A DNA stretch of 64,000 bases from NCBI RefSeq assembly GCF_037042905.1, contig NC_087254.1:20423103-20487102 (forward strand). Direction: 5' to 3'. The first letter of the stretch is position 1; every line of letters starts with the position of its first letter. A program made the position numbers and the translations under genes. This stretch comes from Lytechinus pictus (taxonomy: Eukaryota; Echinodermata; Echinoidea; Temnopleuroida; Toxopneustidae). The notes below the pieces were generated by a model. The model had not been told where the DNA came from. It searched no databases and saw nothing but the letters and a program-made list of their open reading frames with translations. Shown here one piece after another: positions 1-11,131 of this stretch.

Positions 1-789
1 CGCAACGGAGTACATACTTAGACAAAGGGTCACTATTTAAGATTCGGGTTTGCTAAGTTTGAACATAGAGCTATAATAGCTTTTATGGTTTGAAAGTCAT
101 TCTGCGACCATTACGACGGCCCAATGTATGTATATAAGGTTACTGTGACAAGTTCTTGAAATATTTTTTTTCTTCTAAAAATTGGCAAATGTAGGGGCAA
201 GTAAACCTCAATCCCGTGCGGGGGAGGGCGTGCACTCAGGTATACGGGTAAGTGCTGTCCTTATGACCCCCCCTTCCACGCCTTGTCAGTTCCCAAGCAT
301 ATTATTTTCATCTTTTTCCAAATTTTTTACCAATCCGTTCTCCCCGTTCTTAGTCCCTCATATTTCAAGTGTCAGCTCTTGAAGACCCCTATTACATGTT
401 AAATTCCAGCTCCCAAGCACCCAATTTTCAAAAGGGAATCTAGTTTTAAGCCCCCTCATTTCACAACAACTTTAGTTTTTAAGGGTATGGTTTCAGAATT
501 TGGGGCCACACATCCATATCCTTTCCATGTCCGAGCGCCCTTGCATGGACCTCAAGTAGGGCCTACAAGTTGATATTGATAAATAGACAAACGTCAGAAA
601 GTATAGGCATACATATACTGATTAAATTTACTCAAAATGGGATATAAAGTGTTAACTTACAACATTTTGTTTTAAAGCTTTAAATTTCACGAAATCTATA
701 TCACAAACAATAGCCTATATGAAAATGATGAACTCTATACTTCACTGTGTAAACAAAGTACCGTGGTTTTTAGAACGTATACAATATTA
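1..789. other. Non-coding flank, no gene seen
   Basis: AT-rich sequence with scattered stops in all frames. The only open frames are short and low complexity. No splice-bounded exon or repeat structure could be supported here. Confidence 0.6.
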
Positions 790-916
790 TAGGACCCCAG
801 TGGAAATAAGCCTTTCGGCTTTCATGGGCTATCCTGTCAAGGTATTTTTCAATTTCATTGTAATCACCTGAGACATTCTTGACGAATAAAATCAATCAAT
901 AAATCAATCAATCAAT
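790..916 (+). repeat. Probable LINE/SINE 3' tail
   Basis: The stretch contains a block like AAGCCTTTCGGCTTTCATGG, then AATAAA, and ends in a tetranucleotide run of AATC units. Such 3' ends with a short tandem tail are typical of CR1/L2-like non-LTR elements. No coding part is attached, so this would be a heavily 5'-truncated copy. Confidence 0.45.
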
Positions 917-1332
917 TAAGGACAAATAAAAATAAACTTCATTCAATTGAGATATTTGAGTGGACATATTTTATCTTCCTGTATATATACACGGCAAGAG
1001 AAAAAGACACCTCCGAGAAAAGATTGAAAGAAATCCTGAACCCCTTCCCTGATCTCTGATATTGTGAGGATCAAAAGATGACTGGCATGGGTCAGGCAAC
1101 AATACAGCGGCGTATAAGGCGTCTGGGGACAAACTTTGAAGTTACCCCCCCCCCCTTCCACCTCACTTTGTCGCTCTCGGCTGAGAGGTTACATACAGAA
1201 CTATATAGCTTGCAGCATGCTAAAGCAGATCGAGACGAATAATAAGAAGTTCTAATCTGTGCCCTTAATGCCTATGATAAACTAGTTTCATGCATTATAC
1301 ATTTACATTAAAACGCGGGGAGGGGTGCATTC

Positions 1333-1510
1333 CTCTTCAGGGGCCGCGGAAGCGGGGGGGGGGGGGCGGGGGGACTTCACCCCCCTTTTCAAAACCGTGT
1401 ACAAAACGTAAAAATTACCATATGATTGTGATTTTTTGCATGGTCAGCCCCCCAGTTTTTGCTCAGCCCCCCCCCCCCCCTTTGAAAACCGTTCCGCGGC
1501 CCCTGCTCTT
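1333..1510. repeat. G/C-tract element with short terminal inverted repeats
   Basis: It begins CAGGGGCCGCGGA and ends with the reverse complement TCCGCGGCCCCTG, so it has 13-bp inverted ends. Inside are long G and C runs and the core GATTTTTTGCATGGTCA. A related core recurs near 61530, so the element is dispersed. Confidence 0.6.
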
Positions 1511-1511
1511 A

Positions 1512-1645
1512 GCTGGCATTGGATTGTATTAAAAAGCCCAGATAAAATGCTGCCTATTTTTCAAGAGAGAGAAATCTCAGCTTTGTGTGAGCGCACACGT
1601 TGTGTGAACTTGTGTCTGACACACACTCGGTATTATTATTTTTGT
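1512..1645 (+). repeat. Dispersed repeat, copy 1 (inverted partner near 7.4 kb)
   Basis: This block, with AGCTGGCATTGGATTGTATT at its left and a segment reading through CACACTCGGTATTATTATTT at its right, recurs in reverse complement at 7330-7475. Similarity is high over about 135 bp. It has no coding content and its family is not recognised. Confidence 0.7.
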
Positions 1646-2275
1646 ATGTGCAATTATAGGGCTATGGATACATTGAAAGTGAAGGCCAATTGATTGTATA
1701 TTAAAAAGAACATGTTTTTATAAATAGGTACCAATTAAGTTCAACCACTTATTATACATGTTGATTGGCAGAAAAGGACTGGAGCTAAACTGCCATCACT
1801 GAAAAAAGAGTACATCAAAAATTATATGTGCATGCATGCGAGGATTTAGGGGTGTTCCACATTTAAAATGAAATCCATGTCATTTTTACAAAATTTTGCA
1901 CAAAGTTACTTTAGCACATGAATATTATGCAAAGTATAATATGGGTATACATGTGCTTGATTTTTGTCTCACCTGCATATCAGAGTGAGACTTATAGGCG
2001 CCGCTTTTCCGACGGCGGCGGCGGCGTCAACACCAAATCTTAACCGAAGGTTAAGTTTTTGAAATGACAGCATAACTTAGAAAGTATATCGACCAAATTC
2101 ATGAAACTTTGACATAATATGGTTAATCAAGTATTACTAAACATCCTGCCTGAGTTTTAGGTCACATGATCAAGGTCAAGGGTCATTTAGGGTCAATAAA
2201 CTTAGACCATGTTGGGGGAATCAGCATCAAAATCTTAACCTAAGGTTAAGTTTTTGAAATGTCATCATAACTTAA

Positions 2276-2874
2276 AGGGATGGTCCGGGCTGAAAATGTT
2301 TATATCTTTATAAAAAGAGTAAAATTCACAAAGCAAAATGCTGAAAATTTCATCAAAATCTGATAACAAATAGGGAAAATATTGAATTTTAAAGTTTAGC
2401 AATATTTTGTGAAAATTATGCACATCGTCATGAATATTCATTAGGTGGGCTGATGTCGCATCCCCACTTTCCCTTTTCTTATGTTATTACATGAAATCAT
2501 AAATGTTTCATTTTTTCATATAATATGTGTAAATGATGTGTCCCATTATGATGAAATAAGTTGCGGCAATAAATAACTAATGCACTTAATCAGTTGTCAA
2601 TCCAATTGTTTTTAGTTCTTGGTAGAAAATTTATGAATAGACCTTATTTCATATTATAAAATACAAAAGAACAAGTGGGGATATGACATCATCAGGCAAC
2701 CTTATGAATATTCATAAAGACATGCCTAAAACTGTTTCAGCGGAATAATGCAAATCTTTAAAATTCAATAACTTCGTTATTTGTTATCCGATTTTGATGA
2801 AATTTTTAACATTTTGCTCTGTGAATTTTACTCTATTTATTGAGATATAAATATCTCCAGCCTGGACCATCCCT
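2276..2874. mobile_element. TTAA-flanked MITE family A, copy 1
   Basis: Inverted ends AGGGATGGTCC / GGACCATCCCT enclose about 600 bp whose arms are complementary for roughly 100 bp (AAAATTTCATCAAAATC left, GATTTTGATGAAATTTT right). TTAA precedes the left end; the right flank is TAAA, one base changed. It sits inside a unit of the tandem array. TTAA duplication is the piggyBac-type target signature. No transposase is encoded. Confidence 0.85.
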
Positions 2875-3421
2875 TAAAAAAAATGGTCCTAGTTCATGAA
2901 ACTTGGCCACAAGGGAAATAAATATTACTAAACATCCTGCCTGAGTTTCAAGTCAAATGACCAAGGATAAAGGTCATTTATTGTTAATGAATTTTGGCCA
3001 AGTTGGGGGTATCTGTTGAATTACCATCATAACTTTAAAAGTTTATGAATCTGATTCATGAAACTTATAGATAAGAATAATCAAGTATATCACTAATCAT
3101 CCTGTGCGAGTTTCAGGTCACATGATTAAGGGCAAAGGTCATTTAAGGTCAATGAACTTTGGCCAAGTTGGGGGTATTTGTTGAATTACCATTATAACTT
3201 TGATAGTTTATTGGTCTAGTTAAAAAAACCTGGACTTAAGAATAATCAAGTATAACTTAACATCCTGTGCGAGTTTCAGGTCATATGATCAAGGTCAAAT
3301 GTCATTTAAGGTCAATGAACTTTGGCCAAGTTGGGGGTATTTGTTGAATTACCGTCATAACTTGAAAAGTTTATGGATCTGATTCATGAAACTTAACATA
3401 AGAGTAATCAAGTATCACTGA

Positions 3422-3828
3422 TTTTGTTCAGGGGGAGGGGGTAGCTGGGTGGGAGTAAGCAATATATTTTTTTTCCTTTTTTCTTTTTTTCTTTCTACTT
3501 TTTCTTTTCTTTCTTCCTTACTTTCCCTCTTTTGTATTTTCTTTTCTGTTCTCATGTTCCTCTCCCTATGACTCTCTCTCTTTTATTTGGTCCCCATGGA
3601 AGACCAGCCGCACATATAATTGATGCAGCTGAATATGGGTTATCCAACAGTATTTTGTCTTAAGTTTGATTTTAACTTCCTTAACATGTTTCAATCATTA
3701 ATTTTTCTTTTCTTTTTTAAATCAATGTTTAGAATTTATTTCATTATGTATGTATATGTTACTCCTCTTTACATGTGTATATATTGTCATGTATTTTTTT
3801 TATGACGGAAATAAAAACAAACAAACAA
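3422..3828 (+). mobile_element. Retroposon with AAAC tail inside the tandem array
   Basis: A 407-bp insertion interrupts a tandem unit between ATCACTGA and ACTGAACATCC. The 5-bp ACTGA occurs on both sides (3417-3421 and 3829-3833), consistent with a target-site duplication. The insert ends in AATAAAAACAAACAAACAAA, a typical LINE/SINE 3' tail. It encodes no recognisable protein and is probably a 5'-truncated LINE end. Confidence 0.7.
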
Positions 3829-4450
3829 ACTGAACATCCTATGCGAGTTTCAGGTCACATGACCAAGGTCAAAGGTCAGTGAACTTTGGCCATGTCGGGG
3901 GTATTTGTTGAACTACCATCATAACTCTGTAAGTGTATTGGTCTCGTTCATAAAACTTGGACATAAGAGTAATCAAGTATTACCGAACATCCTGTGCAAG
4001 TTTCAGTTCACATGACCAAGGTCAAAGGTCAATGAACTTTTGCCATGTTAGGGTTGTTGTTGAATAACCATCATATCTAGTTCATAAAACCTGGACATAA
4101 GAGTAATCAAGTATCACAAGTAATCAAGTATCGACTTAAATAGTCAAATTTGACTGTAAAACCGTTAAAATGAACATCTCATGCGAGTTTCAGTTCACAT
4201 GACCAAAGTCAAAGGTCATTTAAGGTCAACGAACTTTGGCCATTTTTGAGGTTAATACTATTGCTGTCATTATTTTCAAAGTTTATGGATATTGTTTATA
4301 AAATGTGGATATAGGGTAATCAAGTACCACTGACAAGTCGAAGGTCAAATGTCATTTATTGTCAGTGAACATAGTATTGTATCATTATATGAATTGTGTT
4401 TTTTGTGAATAATTATTTTATAGTAGTTTTCAAAGTCAGCACTTCTGCTA

Positions 4451-4616
4451 CACTGTAAAAACTGAAGTGCTAATTTAGCACTTACAGTGCTTGTATAGTG
4501 ACTGCACTACGAGTGCTGATTTTTAAGTTCAAATTTAAACTAGACAATCAGCACTCGTAGTGCAGTCACTATACAAGCACTGTAAGTGCTAAATTAGCAC
4601 TTCACTTTTTACAGTG
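4451..4616. mobile_element. Near-perfect palindromic MITE, TA-flanked (family E, copy 1)
   Basis: The 166-bp element starts CACTGTAAAAA, ends TTTTTACAGTG and is flanked by TA on both sides. Its two arms of about 70 bp differ at only one or two positions around a short AT-rich loop. A single strand would fold into a very long hairpin. The TA duplication fits a Tc1/mariner- or ISL2EU-like mobiliser; which one cannot be decided from the sequence. Confidence 0.85.
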
Positions 4617-5109
4617 TATATTGAATCGCGTGATGCAGGTGAGACTGCCATGCAGAGGCGCTCCACTTGGTTACTACTGAACTTTGAAGTGCACCGAATT
4701 GGAAGTTCTTGAGAATGATTCAAAAGAATTTGGCATTTTAAGAACCCATGACTGAGAACATTTTGTTGAGGTAAAACCTCGCAGTCAAAATCCATGTAAA
4801 TGTCATCAAATTTGACAGTATAGTTCTGAATTGTATACTGACTTGAAGATGGAGAATTCATTCATATTGCTTCGGTTTCCCTTTTAAAGCCACCAGCACC
4901 TTCATTTCTTTTTAATGGACAAAAGATGACAAACACGTAATCTAAAAAAGTTGACATTTCTATAACCAATATGAGAAGTACAATAATATTGTTGTAGGCC
5001 TACTTTATTCAAAATCCATGTCATTTCCACCAAAATTTGCAAGCCTGTATTTTTAGAGGAAGATGTATACTTAAGCGGCGTAGATATATTACGGTTTATG
5101 TGCTTGTTT

Positions 5110-5230
5110 TCAAATTATCAGAACTCTTTTAATGTTAGAACTTCCAAAGATTGGAACATGCTTTCTAGTAATGTAATGAATAGCACATCTATCTCAACTT
5201 TAAAAACTTACTTAAGACCCACTTCTTATT
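5110..5230 (+). pseudogene. LINE ORF2 C-terminal fragment
   Basis: One frame reads VRTSKDWNMLSSNVMNSTSI followed by STLKTYLRPTSY and a stop. This resembles the C-terminal end of CR1-like reverse transcriptase proteins (WN-x-L followed by F/L-K-x-x-L-K). The rest of the ORF2 is absent upstream, so it is a 5'-truncated dead copy. The AT-rich sequence to about 5690 may be its 3' part. Confidence 0.5.
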
Positions 5231-5699
5231 AAAAATTTCACAACCTTTCCTATCCACATTATATGCCGCACTTTTACTTTATACTTAGTCATATTTTATT
5301 ACGAACGATTTTGTCTCACAGTGACTCAGAAAGATTAAGTTGTCATATTAATTCATTATATTTTGTCATGTTATTCCTATGTCTGTTATTTCATTTTGCT
5401 CTTATAGTTACATATAAATCTTTAAATGTAATCATTGTCCTTTTAAATGATAATTCACATTATTTTATTTCGGCGATTGCCAAAACCTATGTTTTTTATC
5501 TTGATGCTACTTATTGTAATTGTATTTCATTTGGGACTCAAACCCTTTTTGTTTCCCTTATTTTTACTTTGTATGTTTCACTTGTCTTAATAATACAAAT
5601 ACAACTTGCAAGTGTGCTATTTTTAAAAGACACGCAAAAAAACCGCGCCAAGTACATAAGGCTTTGTATCGGGCTATGTGAGGAATAATCGTTCAATTT

Positions 5700-6480
5700 T
5701 AAACAGTGGATTGACTCGACGCCAACAATCGGAATAACGAATAACTCAAGCTCATTATGTTCTACAAAGACTATTGTTGAATTTGGTTCTAGTGTTCACA
5801 CATCATTGAGTGATCATTATCTCGTGTATGCTAGAATTCAAAGCAAAACACATTCTAATAGGGTAATCAAATTGCGTTCTAACGAACAGTTGAGATCTGA
5901 TGATTTTCTTTAGAAAGTCCGGGATTCACCCTGGTCTGATCTTGAATTTATCTCTGACGTCAACATGTAGGCCCTATTGGAATAAATGGAAAGAAATTTG
6001 TGTTTCAACCATTATGGAAATAGCACCACTAAAACATTCACGAGTACGTGAAAAGACTTTCCCATGGATAACGCCAGATATAAAAAAAAATTAATGAGAA
6101 ATCGAGATTCGGTGCATCAAATTGTTTTAAAGGGAATCAAATTCAAATTGAAGATCACGATGAAAGCCATACTTTGTGTATTATTTTGGAAGAATTACAA
6201 AAAACTGCGTATGATGTCAACATCTGAATGGAAAAATCTAAAAGAAATTATTTCACTTCTAAAATTCGTGATTCTGCCATTAATGTTAAACAAATGTGGA
6301 AATGTGTAAAGGTCTTATTACCACAAAAACATTTACTTATTCCTAATATTTTTTAAATAGAAAATGTTTTCTGTCGTGATGACAAAATCATAAGTATAAC
6401 GCATTCAATGATTATTTCGTTGAATCTTTCCACACTCGAATGGATTCGAACGCCTATGGATTATTTTCAGCTAATTAGCT
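5700..6480 (+). pseudogene. Broken non-LTR retrotransposon ORF2: endonuclease end and linker
   Basis: Translation shows SLSDHYLVYARI, the SDH motif that ends the apurinic-type endonuclease. It is followed by PLKHSRVREKTFPWITPDIK, LMRNRDSVHQ, YFTSKIRDSAINVKQMWK and NAFNDYFVESFH, the linker before the reverse transcriptase in CR1/L2-like LINEs. Stops and frameshifts break it, one of them at the A-run near 6085. No reverse transcriptase core follows. Its order relative to the C-terminal fragment at 5.1 kb shows these are two different insertions. Confidence 0.75.
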
Positions 6481-7329
6481 TTATTACACTCCGATATGCA
6501 GTCATCGTGAAAAATCAGCTGATATCATATAGGCCTACCTATATAGCTGATATCACATAGCTGTTAATCAATTTCATTATGACGTCACTATGCGCATAGT
6601 GTAAAATATGCATGATCATGATGCCCATGCACAAACATAACTATGGAACGTCCTAAAAACTTAATCCACTCAGAAAACCCCTTAAACCAATATACGAGCA
6701 TAAATTGTCGTCCTTGTACCTTTTTTTTCTATATCTTAAAACCAAAGCTGAGTTTTCATGGCTTTGAGAGTGCATTGCGATCTATGCTCCTCAACAATCA
6801 AGCAATATATGACCCATGTTAACATCATAATATACTTATAATGCACATGAACGAAGCTTATTCCTATTTTATATTATCAAATTCAAAGTTTGACACTGAT
6901 GTTGATCTGTCATCCTCATGTTTTATGGCCGAAATTTGTTTTATAGGCCTATATACATTTTGAATTCTCTATATATTTCAAAATCAACTTAAAAATGTTG
7001 CTGAAATTTTGCCGTCTATAGCCATCCTCCCCCCTCAGGTACTACCAGGGTCCATGCCCCTATTATCTGGCACCCTGCACCCTGCGCAATTAAGCCAGTA
7101 AAACAGTACGGATATAAAATTAGACATTCAACGTGGAGCACTCCCTAATATGGAAATGCTATTTTCAACACTATACTACAAGGGAACACACAGCTTACTT
7201 CAGCACAGTATGCAATAACCTTTGTGGAAATTTTTTGACCTATTCGAAACAGCGCAAAAACGCTGTGTGTCGAGTGTTTTAGGTATGACTGATTTTTGTA
7301 CAACCGCATGCAGCTAGCAGTGTATGCGT
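6481..7329. other. Non-coding stretch
   Basis: AT-rich with a small palindromic patch around CAGCTGATATCATATAGG at 6517-6560. No exon, RNA gene or repeat copy was supported. Confidence 0.5.
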
Positions 7330-7475
7330 ACTTCATCCACACACAAAAATAATAATACCGAGTGTATGTCAGACACAACGTGTGCACTCACACAAAGCTG
7401 AGATTTCTGTCTCTTCAAAAATAGGCAGCATTTTATCTGGGGCTTTTTAATACTGTATCCAATGCCAGCTTGGAC
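7330..7475 (-). repeat. Dispersed repeat, copy 2 (inverted relative to 1512-1645)
   Basis: It reads as the reverse complement of the block at 1512-1645, including AATAATAATACCGAGTGT and AATAGGCAGCATTTTATCTG. The two copies are about 5.8 kb apart in opposite orientation. Confidence 0.7.
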
Positions 7476-9640
7476 AGAGCTTTAAATCATATCTGTTCAG
7501 CCTTTGTTGTGGTTTTCTAGCCGTTCCCAGTGTTATAAGAAGAGATAAATTGAACCCGAGAAAATTGCCTGTTTTGAAACCTGTTTTTGTCAGTCGAAGA
7601 ATTCTTCACTTCACTTCTGCTGCTGGGCTATATTATATATATATAGCAGCCGCGTTGCAGTTGAGCTTTGTCACCTCGGTATACATTTCCTGCGCGGTGA
7701 GTACGATACACACACAGTTTATATAATAAACACACTCGATCGCCAGTTGCCTTGCAAGCTATTTTAGTCAAGGAAAAATAGAGACAATAATTCAAAACCG
7801 GATTTAAGTCCTATTTTTATGACTGTTTGTCTTTATACTTCATTCGACTTTTTAAATTCATCCCTGCAAGTCATATCAATGTGTAAAATTGATTTACCCC
7901 GTAAGAGAACTACATGTATGGAGGGCCGGGGGTAAACACCCGGGGTAAAATGCGAATGGAGAAAATTGAGAGAGGGGGGGGGGGGTAGTGTTGTAAAATA
8001 TGCCATTGATCCCTTGATTGAATGCAACGGGCAATAGACTACTTTATATTTTCATAAAATACCAACATGTCGTCTACGCCGGGCTTTCGAAATGCCCCGC
8101 TCCATCTTAAATTTTAAAGTGGAAGCTTTAGTGGAACAAATTTCTTATGTAAACAAACGGGAACATGTGGGCTTCATTTGGCGGGAATTCGAACAATACA
8201 AATAGATCTAGGATTGGTGTTATATGATATTATATTCTCTATTATGTTCATTACTTGTTTATCGTGTCTCATATTTAATACACAAAATTATCATCCTTAT
8301 CATATGATATCTCATGGTAGTTTGATTTGTTCATACAGCACCCACGCAAGCAACTGAACATTCCCGGGCAAACATTTCTCCCCCCATCCCTCTATACGAT
8401 TCGGAATGGTTAGATGGCGCATGATGTGTTTATTATAATTATGGCCGTGCAGGCAATTAAGCAGGGGTGCATGATGGGGGCTGCTGAAGAACCCCCCGGC
8501 CATGTTTTTTTTCCCGGGGGAGTTGCCTATGTAAAATACCGGGCCATATAGGCTACACCCAATCAGGTATATGCTAAAGTGTAAAAATTAATTGCTTGTA
8601 ATTTTTTTTCCCACCAAAATTAACTTCATTTTGGAGTGAAAGCTTTTTTCCTGCCATTTTTTCCAATTAGCACCCCCTCTCAAAAATTGTTTTAACTCTC
8701 CTGATCATGCATATATCTACAACTTTCTTTCTTGACTGAACCAAACCTGATTTTTCACCAAATTCCGCTTTAGTTTTGTGAATAGTACTTAGAACAGCAT
8801 TATTTTATCAAGAAATTAATCAATGTAGATTTCATGTATTTTATCAAATCATTAATCAAATCAATTTTGAATTCTATACTTTAAAACAAAATATATGAAA
8901 TTCATATGTCCCTATTTCCAAATGAGCATTCACTTTCTTGCAGTAAAACGTTATGGTTTTGGGTAATTCCGCGACATTCTTTACACTTTTAGTCATCCCC
9001 AGTCTATAATTGGCTCGATCCTACTTGAAGATTCATTTATATGTTTTTATTTCTATTCTATATTTGAAGCGTTGATACCTGTATAGTCAAAGGCTACTTC
9101 ATATCAGTCCCTGAGAAAAGTTTCAGTGAAGGAGGATATAGTTCATAGGATCTTTAATTTGAGACATGTGTTCGTCTTAAAAGTTTTAAATTTGATTCAA
9201 ATATCAAACATAACAAATTGTGATACTCATATGCTATCGCTGGATAGTTTCAAAGTCATTGAAAGTGTAACATAGTTAGAAAGAGCTTTATTCTGAAAAA
9301 AATCACGTTACGTTAAGTTAAACTATACACTTTGTAAAGATTAAAGATTTTCCATTTTGATCGTTTCATCTTTATTAATCAATTAAAAGAAGTTTTACAT
9401 TCAGCCTAGGTCTATGGGACATAACATAACCAGTGGTGTAACAATGGGGGGGGGGGGGCTTTGGGGCTCCTGCCCCCCCCAAAAAAAAAAAAAAAAAAAA
9501 AAAAAAACAAGGCAAAAGCGATTTTGTGTCTCGCCCATTTCTTATGAAAATAACCAGAAATATCGTGATTTGCGAGGGCACGAAACATAATTGTATCGAA
9601 CTTCATTGTGAAATGACTGGGATGGAATAACACTTGTCAT
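7476..9640. other. Non-coding stretch with homopolymer tracts
   Basis: No exon could be supported. It holds a G-run near 7975 and, at 9447-9506, a G-run, a C-run and then about 26 A. The local context CAGTGGTGTAACAATGGGG resembles the start of a dispersed G-run element common in invertebrate genomes. Confidence 0.5.
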
Positions 9641-9649
9641 AAGAGCCTT

Positions 9650-9875
9650 GCACGTAAACTTTAATGTTGACCTGAAAATGACCTTTTACCTTACCATGTG
9701 ACTTCCGACTGCAGCATAACATGCAGGTCCCCCAAGTCCATCTACCATCCAAGTTTGGTTGAAAAGCGACTTACGGTTGTGGAGTTATGTGTCATTAGGT
9801 TTGTGACGGACGGACGACATTTGGATCCCTAAGTCTCGCCTTCACCTCTGGCAGTCTGGTGGGCGAGACAAAAAT
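9650..9875 (+). repeat. Dispersed repeat ending in GGCGAGACAAAAA-type sequence
   Basis: It contains TGACCTGAAAATGACC, a run like CCAAGTTTGGTTGAAAAGCG, the TGACGGACGGACGAC motif and GTGGGCGAGACAAAAATT. This organisation recurs widely in marine invertebrate genomes, and the GAGAC end resembles the hairpin that opens the tandem array at 1965. It has no coding content. Confidence 0.5.
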
Positions 9876-10119
9876 TAGAATCTAGGAAGAAAAGGAAAGA
9901 GAGAAGGGTGAAATATTATATTATTTCTGAATATTATGTCAAAACCTATCACAAAATTTGATTTTCGTCTTAACTTAAAATGATTAAATCTTTTTACTCG
10001 CGATCGCTTCGCTCGCTTTTAACAATAAAATTTAAGTGATACGTCATATCTATATAGCCCTCTCAAAATGTTTAGCTCATTACGCCACTGAATATGATAA
10101 TATATTTATGTCATTGGTA

Positions 10120-10358
10120 CACTGTAAGAACAGTGGTGTTAAAACTGACACCAGTTGGTGTTAATAGAGGACCACACCCCGAGGTGTTAAAATTACACCC
10201 TAGAGATTGAACATAACACCAAAGAGTGTAAATGTAACAACCAAAGGTGTTGTAATAACACCTATAGGTGTTAAACTAACACCATCAATTTAACACCGGA
10301 GTAAAATAATTGGTGTGGTCCTCTATGTACACCGGTTAACACCACAGTTTTTGCTGTG
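10120..10358. mobile_element. TA-flanked palindromic MITE, family E, copy 2
   Basis: It begins CACTGTAAGAACAGTGGTG, ends with TTTTTGCTGTG and is flanked by TA. The interior is full of GGTGTTA/TAACACC units in both orientations, giving many alternative hairpins. Both outer arms carry GAGGACCACACC or its complement. Confidence 0.8.
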
Positions 10359-10895
10359 TATGGTGTATAGACAATACAAAATAATATGAAGCATAAAAAC
10401 ATACAAAGATACATAAAAAAACCAAAAAAACTTAATACTCGAATTTTGATTAAAGATTCTATTCATAAGACGGAAAATATTTCTTTGTTCGGATTTGTAG
10501 AGCGCACGAATCCACCTTGTCAGCTGCTCAAGGCCCTCTTATATTATCCGGCTAATGAATGAATTAATATTAATGACTCAATATGAATTGTTTTCAAGGC
10601 GACGAAGTAGCTATGTATATTGAATGAATTGAAATTTCATATTGTAGAAAATGTTCTTCTAAAATTGTCCTTCGAACCATCAATAATAATTTATAACAAA
10701 AAGTTTCTGTAACACTCATGCAGTTATAGGCTATACGCTAATTTGTTGCAATTATTCTTTGGCATGGTCGGTACTTGATAACATCATTTTTTAAACTGAT
10801 TTCAATGAAATATTGTTAATTTTTCCAATGGTAATCCTTGCATCCAACATTTTGGGACCTAGTCCCCTTAACCGGTCCTCGAATAACAAGATATA
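10359..10895. other. Non-coding stretch
   Basis: AT-rich with no exon seen. It contains a small patch of overlapping TGAATGAATTAATATT-type repeats near 10553. Confidence 0.5.
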
Positions 10896-10899
10896 AGCA

Positions 10900-11033
10900 A
10901 GATTTCGCTCCGCGGCGCAGGACGAATTAAAAAACATAGAAAAATGTATCAATAATCATATGCCCTTCATGATAAAAAGCAACCAAAAAAAGTCTTTGTC
11001 GAAATTGGTGAATCAAAACGGCAGTTTCGTTTT
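10900..11033. repeat. Left part of a broken palindromic repeat (family P)
   Basis: CTTTGTCGAAATTGGTGAA and the TTCGCTCCGC border match the intact palindromic copy at 18034-18340. The complementary half may be the segment at 13260-13440, with later insertions between them. Confidence 0.5.
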
Positions 11034-11131
11034 GGTGGATGTTTCATACAGTTCTGTTCTTGTGAAAAAAAATGGTATACAATCATTGGCGATGGTTTAG
11101 CGCGCAAGAAAGGTTCACCAGTCGTTCTTAA

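Larger units (their letters stand above)
1965..4400 (+). repeat. Tandem array of ~150-165 bp units with nuclear-receptor-like motifs
   Basis: After a short hairpin (GTCTCACC...GTGAGAC) and a GGCGGCGGC stretch, degenerate units follow. Each contains CATCCTGTGCGAGTTTCAGG, ACATGACCAAGGTCAAAGGT-like sequence, AACTTTGGCCAAGTTGGGGG and CATCATAACTTTGAAAGT. Unit starts at about 2933, 3098, 3261, 3835 and 3988 give spacings of 153-165 bp outside insertions. The array is interrupted by a MITE (2276-2874) and a retroposon (3422-3828). A second, shorter cluster lies at 62925-63440. Confidence 0.85.

Noticed and set aside
5263-5688. 141-residue hydrophobic plus-strand frame
   Set aside because: AT-rich, biased to Phe/Leu/Ile/Tyr, without splice signals or a family match. 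It follows a LINE C-terminus and is more likely 3'-untranslated sequence.
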